Source: Pandoraea sp. ASV26 (GTDB taxonomy: Bacteria; Pseudomonadota; Gammaproteobacteria; Burkholderiales; Burkholderiaceae). From it: a stretch of 32,150 nt of DNA. The notes below the pieces were generated by a model that saw nothing but the letters and a program-made list of their open reading frames with translations, had not been told where the DNA came from and searched no databases. A program made the position numbers and the translations under genes. The DNA is taken from the NCBI RefSeq assembly GCF_016428915.1, contig NZ_JAELTP010000064.1:1-32150 (forward strand), read 5' to 3'. This document shows, piece by piece, positions 23,785-30,780 of this stretch (the stretch's first letter is position 1; each line of letters opens with the position of its first letter).

Positions 23785-24441
23785 ATGCGTGGATCACGTG
23801 GCGATTTCATGGGCAGAGGCCCATTGGACCTGGACAAAATGGATATGGGCGACGAACGGCGCGGTGCGCGCCATGGACGGCGCGGCGGTGGCGAAGGCTA
23901 TGGAGACGGCCGTTTCGGTCGCGGCGAGGACGTCCGCGGTGAGCGTGGCGAACGCGGTGGCCGAGGCGGACGCGGTGGCGGCCGTCTGTTCAGCCACGGC
24001 GGCTTGCGACTCGTGCTGCTGCATCTGATCGCACAACAACCGCGGCACGGTTACGAACTCATCAAAGCCATTGAAGAAAGTGTGAACGGGACCTATAGCC
24101 CCAGCCCGGGCGTGGTCTACCCGACGCTCACGCTGCTCGAAGAAATGGGCTACCTCCGTGTTCAGGAAAGCGCAGTCGACAGCCAGCGCAAGTCTTACGA
24201 AATTACCGACACCGGCCGCGAGTATCTGACTGAGAACGAAGATTCGGTCACGGAACTGCTCGCGCGGCTTGCAACGCGCCGCGAGCGTTCGGAAGAGATG
24301 CCGCCGCAGGTCATGCGCGCGCTGCACAACTTCAAATACGCCGTGCATTTGCGTCTGGGCGCCGAGCCGCTCACGACCGAGCAGGCCAACGCATTCGCCG
24401 CGATTCTCGACGCGGCCGCACAACAACTGGAGCGACTCTGA
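23785..24441 (+). CDS. PadR family regulator, YqjI-like, with Arg/Gly-rich N-terminus
   Basis: This 218-residue protein has a PadR winged helix from about residue 70 (GGLRLVLLHLIAQQPRHGYE, then SPSPGVVYPTLTLLEEMGYL) and a C-terminal helical part ending in AAAQQLERL. The layout matches E. coli YqjI, which represses the ferric reductase gene yqjH. In YqjI the N-terminal extension is His/Cys-rich and binds metal; here residues 1-68 are instead Arg-, Gly-, Asp- and Glu-rich (RGERGERGGRGGRGGGR) with one His and no Cys. The stop overlaps the ATG of the yqjH-like gene (TGATG). Control of iron uptake and of its own operon is inferred. Confidence 0.88.
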   Translation: MRGSRGDFMGRGPLDLDKMDMGDERRGARHGRRGGGEGYGDGRFGRGEDVRGERGERGGRGGRGGGRLFSHGGLRLVLLHLIAQQPRHGYELIKAIEESVNGTYSPSPGVVYPTLTLLEEMGYLRVQESAVDSQRKSYEITDTGREYLTENEDSVTELLARLATRRERSEEMPPQVMRALHNFKYAVHLRLGAEPLTTEQANAFAAILDAAAQQLERL

Positions 24442-25280
24442 TGCAAGACAATGCCGCACTGACCGTCACCCCCGATCGCACACCGCAACGTGTGCGCCAC
24501 GAGCTTCGCATGCGCTTGCTGGAAGTGCGCAGCGTCGAGCCGCTCACGCCGCATATGCTGCGCGTCACGCTGGGGGGCGACGACCTCGAGGGCTTCCACA
24601 GCCCCGGCTTCGACGACCACGTCAAACTGTTCTTCCCCAACCCCGAGACCGGCGAACTGACACTGCCGCAGATCGGTGCGCAAGGCGTGTCCAAACCCGC
24701 GCCCGGCGATGCACCGCGACTGATGCGCGACTACACGCCGCGCCGGCACGATGCGGCGTCGAAGACGCTCGTGATCGATTTCGCCATGCATGAATCCGGC
24801 CCGGCCACGCAATGGGCACGCTCGGCCAAACCGGGTGATCGCCTCGGCGTGGGCGGCCCGCGCGGCTCGTTCGTCATCCCCATGAACTTCGACGGCTACG
24901 TGCTCATCGGCGACGATACGGCGCTGCCCGCGATTTCGCGGCGGCTGGCCGAACTGCCCGCAAATGCCCTGGTATTCGTGTTCGCGGAAGTCGACAGCCC
25001 GGCCGACCGCCTGCGCTTCACGAGCGAGGCCGATGTCGTGGTGGAGTGGATCTACCGTGAAGGCGCACCCGCTGGCGAGAGCACGGCATTGATCGACGCC
25101 CTTCGGGTCGCCACGCTGCCCGCCGGTGACATCCATGCGTGGGTCGCAGCCGAAGCCGGCGTCGCGAAAGCCGTGCGCCGTCATCTCGTCGAGACCTGCG
25201 GACTCAATCCGAAATGGGTGAAGGCGGCGGCCTACTGGCGACGCGGCGACGCCGCCGTGCACGAGAATCTGGACGATTGA
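24441..25280 (+). CDS. yqjH: Siderophore-interacting protein, YqjH-like ferric reductase
   Basis: This 279-residue flavoprotein should use NADPH and FAD to reduce ferric iron held by siderophores and so release it in the cytosol. The N-terminal FAD domain contains MRDYTPRRHD, the RxYT motif that holds FAD, and GDRLGVGGPRGSF. The C-terminal domain has the family motifs WVAAEAGVAKAVRRHL and AAYWRRGDA. Length is as expected for the SIP family. It is translationally coupled to the yqjI-like gene upstream; in E. coli the same two genes are divergent, here they form an operon. Confidence 0.93.
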   Translation: MQDNAALTVTPDRTPQRVRHELRMRLLEVRSVEPLTPHMLRVTLGGDDLEGFHSPGFDDHVKLFFPNPETGELTLPQIGAQGVSKPAPGDAPRLMRDYTPRRHDAASKTLVIDFAMHESGPATQWARSAKPGDRLGVGGPRGSFVIPMNFDGYVLIGDDTALPAISRRLAELPANALVFVFAEVDSPADRLRFTSEADVVVEWIYREGAPAGESTALIDALRVATLPAGDIHAWVAAEAGVAKAVRRHLVETCGLNPKWVKAAAYWRRGDAAVHENLDD

Positions 25281-25339
25281 GCGCGAGCCAGCACGTGTAT
25301 GCTTGCTATCCCCCGCTGTAGAAAGAACGCTTAATACGT

Positions 25340-25690
25340 ATGGATACGCCCCTGCTGCCCGACACGAACCTGTTTGCCGGCCTGCCCTCCCAGCCCGATC
25401 CGAAGGCGGCCGAGCAATTCGACACGCTGCTTGCCCGCCCGGGGATACGCGTCGAGCGTATCGTCTCGACCGGACAGGCCTCGCCTGCCGGCTTCTGGTA
25501 CGACCAGGCGCAGCACGAGTGGGTGGTGGTGCTCGCCGGGAGTGCGGGGCTGGCGTTTGCCGACACGCCCGGTCAGACGCTCGTGCTGCGCCCGGGTGAC
25601 GCGCTCACGATTGCCGCGCACCGACGTCATCGCGTCGAATGGACAACGCCGGGCGAAACCACCGTCTGGCTGGCGATTCACTACGATTGA
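25340..25690 (+). CDS. Small cupin domain protein
   Basis: This 116-residue single-domain cupin reads QHEWVVVLAGSAGLAF as cupin motif 1 (with His and Glu as metal ligands) and LRPGDALTIAAHRRHRVEWT as motif 2. It matches small cupins often annotated as phosphoribosylaminoimidazole-carboxylase-like, a label without biochemical backing. It follows the ferric reductase gene by 59 bases on the same strand and may be cotranscribed. The upstream site is weak (AGAAAGAA). Substrate unknown. Confidence 0.85.
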   Translation: MDTPLLPDTNLFAGLPSQPDPKAAEQFDTLLARPGIRVERIVSTGQASPAGFWYDQAQHEWVVVLAGSAGLAFADTPGQTLVLRPGDALTIAAHRRHRVEWTTPGETTVWLAIHYD

Positions 25691-25843
25691 TCGCGTCCGT
25701 GTCTCCCCCTTTGGAGAAATTCCCTGCCGTATTTCGGAATTGCCTGATAGAAATGCCGGGAACAAGTTCCGACTATGAAAACGCGCCCGGGGATGTCGAA
25801 TCTCGGCACCCGGAGGGCGGTTCACCCAAGGGGGTACGACGAC

Positions 25844-26191
25844 ATGGAGCAACGCAAACGGCACGACGGCTTCGAGCGTTGGGCAGCTGGCGCGACGGCG
25901 CGCCAGGCGGGGCGGGACGATGCCCGCTGGCGCGTGTTTCGCGCACCGGAGCAGGCTGACTTTCACGGCTTCGTCGTCTGGTGCTACACGCAGGGCGTGT
26001 TTCTCGGTCAGGAGTTTGACCGGCGCACCGACACCATCACGCACTGCTATGTGCGCAACGGTGCCTGGGCCGTGCAGTTCGATTCGTATGGGGAAGCGTG
26101 TGAACGCGCCTTCGATATTCACACGCCAACGCTGATTCTCTACGCACCGGAACGCAACGGCAGCGTGTTCATCACCAGCACCGAGCAGTAA
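25844..26191 (+). CDS. Small conserved-looking protein of unknown function
   Basis: This 115-residue protein starts MEQRKRHDGFERWAAGATAR after AAGGGGG; the frame also allows a start at 25775, whose extra residues look random. It continues with FHGFVVWCYTQGVFLGQEFD and ends TLILYAPERNGSVFITSTEQ. It is a soluble alpha/beta-type sequence with many aromatic residues and no signal peptide. I recognise no family. It is followed by a terminator, so it is the last gene of its unit. The gap upstream contains GGAAC-AA-GTTCC, a small inverted repeat near 25760. Confidence 0.7.
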   Translation: MEQRKRHDGFERWAAGATARQAGRDDARWRVFRAPEQADFHGFVVWCYTQGVFLGQEFDRRTDTITHCYVRNGAWAVQFDSYGEACERAFDIHTPTLILYAPERNGSVFITSTEQ

Positions 26192-26227
26192 GCAGCACGT
26201 CTCGCCGACGTCTGCCGCAACACGACG

Positions 26228-26261
26228 GCGCCGGCCGGCAAGTCGCTGGCTGGCGCTTTTT
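26228..26261 (+). terminator. Intrinsic terminator
   Basis: GCGCCGGCCGGC (26228-26239) pairs with GCTGGCTGGCGC (26245-26256) over twelve positions, with two G-U pairs, around AAGTC. Five T follow. It ends the plus-strand unit that stops at 26191. Confidence 0.88.
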
Positions 26262-26328
26262 CTCGTGAGTCACGCTCGCTGCGGCACAACGAGCGGGCGT
26301 GGGGGCGTGGGGCAGTCGCCACCCCGGA

Positions 26329-27084
26329 TCAGGCGTAGTTACGGATGTCGTCGATCTCGGTCTGACCAAAATCGTCACGCTCGGTCAGCGCCAGAATGCG
26401 GCGGGCCACATCTTCCGGCGACGAGAGCTTGCCGCTCGCCTTGAGTTCCTGAAAACGTGCCAGCGCCGGGAAACTTTCCACGCTGCTGCTGCGAATCGTC
26501 TCCTGCATGCCGGTATCGACGACGCCCGGCGCCAGCGAAACGGCCTGCACGCCGTGCTCGCGATATTCGGTGTTGACCACTCGCGTGTACATGTCCAACG
26601 CCGCCTTGGTCGAGCAGTAGACTGCCCAGCCAGCGTTCGGATTACGGCCGGCGCCCGAGGAGATGTTCACAATCTGCCGTTTGGCGCTCAATCCTTGCGT
26701 GGCAGTGAGAAAACGCGCCGTGAGCAGCATGACGGACGTCACGTTCAGCGCGAACGCCGCGCCGATGGCGGCCGGCTCCGTCAGCGCCGAGGCATTGGCG
26801 ACCGGATTGACGGTGCCCGCGTTGTTGATCAGCAGATAGCGGCCGGCGTCACGCGGCAGTGCGGCGAAGATACGCTCGGCGACCTGCGCCGTTGCCTGCG
26901 TATCGGCCAGATCGATGGGGATTTGCTCAAGTTCGACGCCCTGAGCGCTCGCCAGGGCCGCGAGTTCATCGTCCGTGCGGCGTGCCAGCGTCACGAGACG
27001 GGTGCCGGGGGCGAGTAGACCGCGCGCAAGCGCCGCGCCGAGGCCACGGGAGGCACCGGTAAGAATGGCAATCGTTTGGGACAT
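26329..27084 (-). CDS. Short-chain dehydrogenase, benzil/sepiapterin reductase-like
   Basis: This 251-residue SDR starts MSQTIAILTGASRGLGAALA, with the TGxxxGxG cofactor motif. It then shows LLINNAGTVNPV (NNAG), the catalytic Ser in NISSGAGRNPNAG and the YxxxK pair in YCSTKAALDMY. The segment SLAPGVVDTGMQETIRSSS and the tail KLSSPEDVARRILAL closely resemble Bacillus YueD, an NADPH benzil reductase related to sepiapterin reductases. The start at 27084 is the family start; upstream codons are discarded. It is divergent from the phosphonate cluster. Natural substrate unknown; a small diketone or pterin is possible. Confidence 0.92.
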   Translation of the reverse strand: MSQTIAILTGASRGLGAALARGLLAPGTRLVTLARRTDDELAALASAQGVELEQIPIDLADTQATAQVAERIFAALPRDAGRYLLINNAGTVNPVANASALTEPAAIGAAFALNVTSVMLLTARFLTATQGLSAKRQIVNISSGAGRNPNAGWAVYCSTKAALDMYTRVVNTEYREHGVQAVSLAPGVVDTGMQETIRSSSVESFPALARFQELKASGKLSSPEDVARRILALTERDDFGQTEIDDIRNYA

Positions 27085-27453
27085 GGGGAGGTGTGCGGTC
27101 GGATAACACCGCAAAAAAGGACAAACGGGACCGCCATTATCCGCGCATCGCCGCAACACCGCTATCCCGACCATGCCTCGTTTTTCCAGCCAAACCGGGC
27201 ATCAGGGGATGGTGCAGGCGACGCCCGGTGCGTCAAAACGACTCTGGGGGGCGCCAAAGCGAAATGGACTATTGCGGAATATAATCGCGAATTCTGTGCG
27301 CTTATAACCTAGGGTAGTAAAAACGTATTTAGCGAGACCTCCGGAACGTTCAACAAGCCCGCGCAACGGGAATCGTCGCGCGTCAACGTCCCTAATCACC
27401 AGGGTTGTCGCGGTAGGTACACGTGTTTTGAGTGCACTGCACATTACCGCCTT
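27085..27453. promoter_or_regulatory. Upstream region of the phosphonate cluster
   Basis: These 369 bases separate the SDR gene from the cluster and are clearly more AT-rich on the right side. A perfect -10 hexamer TATAAT lies at 27280-27285, but no good -35 element is spaced for it. A small palindrome GTGCA-C-TGCAC lies at 27432-27442, close to the first start codon. Nothing else is recognisable; the transcript leader may be long if TATAAT is used. Confidence 0.4.
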
Positions 27454-28977
27454 ATGGGTATATATTCCCCCCTCATGGAAACGATACCGAGAAGCATTTC
27501 GGCGCCTGCTGCTGCGCCGGTTACGAACAAAACGGCACGTCCAGTGCCGCCGCGCCCGCGCCAATACGATGCGCGGCTTGCGCGCTGGCTGGTCACTCCG
27601 CTCATCAATACGCGAGTGAGCCCGAACCACCTCACGACGCTTCGTCTGATCGTCGGGCTGGCCTGCGCCTGGGCATTTGCGCGCGGTGGCTATGCGATGG
27701 CCAATCTGGGCGCTGTGCTGCTCGTACTGTCGAACTTCATCGATCACACCGATGGGGAACTGGCGCGTATCAGCGGCAAGACGAGCCGCATCGGCCACCT
27801 CTACGATCTCGCCTCGGATGCCTTTGTGACCGTGCTGCTGTTCGGCGGCATCGGCATGGGGGTCGCCGCGCTCGCCCCGGATCACTACCCGCTGCCGGTG
27901 CCGCTGTCGGCATCGGCGCTCGGCTGGATTGCCGGGATTGCCGTGGCCCTGATCTTCTTCCTGCGCATGCGCATTGAAGATCGTGTCGGCAAGGCCGGCA
28001 CGAAGCAGGCATCCGTCGGTGGTTTCGAGACGGAAGACGTGCTGTATCTGATGCCGCTCGTCACGCTGTTCGATGGCACGCGCGGCTTCCTGATCGCGGC
28101 CGCCATCGGTGCACCGCTCTTCGCTTTGCTCGTGATCGCCGATTACGTGCGTGTGATGCGCCGCCCGCTGCCAGTCAAGGCCAGCGAGTCGACGTCCGCA
28201 GCCGCTGCCACGGCCCCGGTCGAGCCGGCGGCGCCTGCGGCGTTCGCGGCAGACGCCGAAATCGAACGCGCGCTAAACGCCATCGACTTCGATGCCGTCA
28301 CCCGCGAATTCAAATCGCAGGACGCGTTCATCTATCTTGAGCAGTTCCTGCCCCAAACGGTCACGGAACAGCTGATCGCCGCGGCCCGCTCGGTAACGCC
28401 GAACGTGAACCGCAATTACCTTCCCGGTCACAAGCAGGGCGGCAGCGTGAGCCGCCACACGCTTGACGAGCTTGCCCCGTACGTGGCCGAGTTGTACCGC
28501 TCGCCTGCCCTGATAGGCTTCCTGGAGCGTCTGGCCGGCGAAAAGCTGCTGCCGTCGCCGCAGGACGATCCGCACGCGTACGCGCTGTATTACTACACGC
28601 GTCCGGGCGATCACATCGGCTGGCACTATGACACGTCCTACTACAAGGGCCGCCGCTACACGCTGCTGCTTGGCGTGGTGGACCAATCGAGCTGCAAGCT
28701 CGAATACCGACTGCACACCCGCAATCCCGGCGTGCCGCAAGTCGATGGCGCCGTGGCGTATCCGCCCGGAGCGCTGGTGTTCTTCGACGGGGACAAACTG
28801 CACCACCGGATCACGCCGCTCGGCGACAACGAGGAGCGAATCTCGCTCACGTTCGAGTACGTGACCGACCCGCGTATGGGCACGTGGCAGCGCTTTATCT
28901 CGAACATGAAAGACGCCATCGCCTACTTCGGTTTCCGGCAAGTGTTTCGTCAGGTATTGGGACGGACGAAACGCTAA
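27454..28977 (+). CDS. CDP-alcohol phosphotransferase fused to Fe(II)/2OG dioxygenase
   Basis: This 507-residue protein has two enzyme halves. Residues about 35-240 form a membrane-embedded CDP-alcohol phosphotransferase with the complete signature DxxDGxxAR-x8-GxxxDxxxD (Asp97, Asp100, Ala104-Arg105, Gly114, Asp118, Asp122). It would move a phospho- or phosphono-alcohol from its CDP ester to another alcohol. An Ala/Pro linker follows (243-268). Residues about 275-500 resemble the HalD/ArpA group of Fe(II)/2-oxoglutarate enzymes: His391-x-Asp393 in GWHYD, the distal His in KLHHRITPL (His450 or 451) and Arg462 in ERISLTFEY. HalD-type halogenases lack the Asp; here it is present, so hydroxylation is expected. 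An alternative start at 27475 (METIPRS) is equally likely; neither has a ribosome binding site. Confidence 0.88.
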   Translation: MGIYSPLMETIPRSISAPAAAPVTNKTARPVPPRPRQYDARLARWLVTPLINTRVSPNHLTTLRLIVGLACAWAFARGGYAMANLGAVLLVLSNFIDHTDGELARISGKTSRIGHLYDLASDAFVTVLLFGGIGMGVAALAPDHYPLPVPLSASALGWIAGIAVALIFFLRMRIEDRVGKAGTKQASVGGFETEDVLYLMPLVTLFDGTRGFLIAAAIGAPLFALLVIADYVRVMRRPLPVKASESTSAAAATAPVEPAAPAAFAADAEIERALNAIDFDAVTREFKSQDAFIYLEQFLPQTVTEQLIAAARSVTPNVNRNYLPGHKQGGSVSRHTLDELAPYVAELYRSPALIGFLERLAGEKLLPSPQDDPHAYALYYYTRPGDHIGWHYDTSYYKGRRYTLLLGVVDQSSCKLEYRLHTRNPGVPQVDGAVAYPPGALVFFDGDKLHHRITPLGDNEERISLTFEYVTDPRMGTWQRFISNMKDAIAYFGFRQVFRQVLGRTKR

Positions 28978-30000
28978 ATGAACCGGACTGCCATCGTCTC
29001 TCTCACCCTTGGTTTCGCCCTTTTCGTCGCCCTGCTGATCTGGCAGGGTGCGGGATCGGTGATGTCCACGCTGGCGGTTGCCGGCTGGGGACTGTTGCCC
29101 ATTGCCGCCTTCCACCTCGTGCCGCTGGTGCTCGATGCCGCCGCCATTCAGGTGCTGGTGGCGAAATCCTGCTCGCTGCGCCGCGCCACGCTCACGCGCT
29201 GGGTCGGCGAGTCGGTCAACAGCCTGCTGCCGGCCGGTCAGATCGGCGGGCCGATCGCGATGGTGCGTCAGATGAAACAACGCGGGCTGGCCGGTCGCGA
29301 AGCCGCGGCGGCCATCACCGTGAGCACGACGTTGCAAGCCGTGGCGCAGATCGTTTTTGCGCTGCTGGGCTTGACCGTCTTCGGTATCAGCGCAACGCAC
29401 CACGCCAACGACAGCCTGTGGCTGCCGATGCTGCTCGCCACCGCGCTCATCTCCGCCCTGCTCTATGCGTTCTACGTGGCGCAACGGCGAGGCATCTTCG
29501 GCTGGGCGTTCCGCATGCTCTCGAAGATGTCGTCGAAGCGCGACTGGTCGTCGCTGCTTGAGCGCGCCGACGCCGTCGACGAGATCGTGCAACGCATGTA
29601 CGGCCAGCGCCACCAGGTGCTCGCCAGCTTTGTTCTCAGCCTGATCGGCTGGATCGTCGGCACGGTCGAGGTCTGGTTGATTCTGCAATTCATCGGCCAC
29701 CCGGTAAGCTGGGTGGATGCCATGCTGCTCGAAAGTCTCGGGCAGGCGATTCGCGGCGCCGCGTTCTTCGTGCCGGGTTCGCTCGGCGTGCAGGAAGGCG
29801 GTTATCTGCTGCTCGCCCCGCTCGTGGGTCTGACGCCCGATGCCGCGCTCGCCCTCTCGCTGGCCAAGCGTACGCGCGAGTTGCTGCTCGGCGTGCCGGG
29901 CCTCGTCTATCTGCATTTCTCCGAACGTGGCTGGCGCCGCCAGCGTGCCGCGCAACAAAGCGTGCCGCTGCCGGCCTCCACGGATACTGCACCGCTCTAA
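28978..30000 (+). CDS. Flippase-like membrane protein (LPG synthase transmembrane/UPF0104 family)
   Basis: This 340-residue protein has about eight hydrophobic helices and the motifs of the lysylphosphatidylglycerol-synthase transmembrane family: WVGESVNSLLPAGQIGGPIA near residue 75 and SLGQAIRGAAFFVPGSLGVQ followed by EGGYLLL near 255. The family includes MprF flippase domains, HpnL-like proteins and AglD, so moving a lipid or polyprenyl-linked group across the membrane is likely. It starts at the base after the TAA of the fusion gene (TAAATG), and thus is coupled to it. In this cluster it could flip the phosphonate-bearing lipid; that is inference. Confidence 0.88.
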   Translation: MNRTAIVSLTLGFALFVALLIWQGAGSVMSTLAVAGWGLLPIAAFHLVPLVLDAAAIQVLVAKSCSLRRATLTRWVGESVNSLLPAGQIGGPIAMVRQMKQRGLAGREAAAAITVSTTLQAVAQIVFALLGLTVFGISATHHANDSLWLPMLLATALISALLYAFYVAQRRGIFGWAFRMLSKMSSKRDWSSLLERADAVDEIVQRMYGQRHQVLASFVLSLIGWIVGTVEVWLILQFIGHPVSWVDAMLLESLGQAIRGAAFFVPGSLGVQEGGYLLLAPLVGLTPDAALALSLAKRTRELLLGVPGLVYLHFSERGWRRQRAAQQSVPLPASTDTAPL

Positions 30001-30015
30001 AGAAGGATATCCATC

Positions 30016-30780
30016 ATGCGGGCCATCATTCTCGCAGCAGGCATGGGCCTGCGTTTGCTTCAGCCCGAAGACAAGCAGTCGCCCAAGTGCCTGCTCCCGT
30101 TCGACGGCATGTCGCTGCTCGAGCGCCATCTGCGCATGCTCTCAGCGGCGGGCATTACCGACGTCGTGCTCGCGCTCGGCTTCCATCACGAGCAAGTGAG
30201 CGAAGCCCTCGACCGTCTGGACTGGACGCCGCGTCCGCAGATCCGCCTCAACCCGGACTTCCATCTGGGCAGCGTGTTGACGCTGCACACGGCCGCCGAC
30301 GCCATGACCGCGGGCGGCGATGTGCTTGTCATGGATGCGGATGTGCTCTACGACCAACGCATCTTCAACGCCCTGGTCGCGGGCGAGACGGCCAACCGTC
30401 TGCTGATCGACCGCGACTTCGAAGTGGGCGACGAGCCGGTCAAGCTGTGCCTGCGCAACGGCGTACCGGTCGAGTTGCGCAAGCAGGTCATGGTGGGCCT
30501 CGAATACGACACCGTGGGCGAATCGGTCGGCTTCTTCCGTTTCAACGAAGCGACGGCCACGCGTCTGGCGGAAATCGTGCGTGATTACGTCGAATCGGGC
30601 CGCGCCAAGATGCCGCACGAAGAAGCCGTGCGCGATCTGCTGCTCGAGCGCGGTGCGCAATTCGAAACCGCCGATGTCACGGGTTTCCCGTGGATCGAAA
30701 TCGACTACCCTGAAGATGTGAAGCGCGCCGCCGACCAGGTGCTGCCGCAACTCGAACCGCTCACGATGGTGTCAGAATGA
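30016..30780 (+). CDS. Nucleotidyltransferase, LicC-like
   Basis: This 254-residue enzyme has the N-terminal NTP-binding loop [16 protein letters not shown] with the later [17 protein letters not shown], the substrate segment GFHHEQV, and MDADVLYD, which holds the metal Asp. It ends with the usual [10 protein letters not shown] segment. LicC-like enzymes load phosphocholine or similar headgroups with CTP. AGAAGGA stands upstream of the ATG at 30016, 15 bases after the flippase stop. Its stop overlaps the PEP mutase start (ATGA). It may make the CDP ester used by the fused phosphotransferase. The cluster has a second nucleotidyltransferase domain, on the next protein, so the two probably act on different substrates. 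Confidence 0.9.
   Translation: MRAIILAAGMGLRLLQPEDKQSPKCLLPFDGMSLLERHLRMLSAAGITDVVLALGFHHEQVSEALDRLDWTPRPQIRLNPDFHLGSVLTLHTAADAMTAGGDVLVMDADVLYDQRIFNALVAGETANRLLIDRDFEVGDEPVKLCLRNGVPVELRKQVMVGLEYDTVGESVGFFRFNEATATRLAEIVRDYVESGRAKMPHEEAVRDLLLERGAQFETADVTGFPWIEIDYPEDVKRAADQVLPQLEPLTMVSE

Noticed and set aside
28273-30129. Minus-strand open frame of 618 codons across the phosphonate cluster
   Set aside because: It is antisense to the dioxygenase and flippase genes, which carry clear motifs; its own translation is Arg-, Gln- and His-rich with no recognisable fold.
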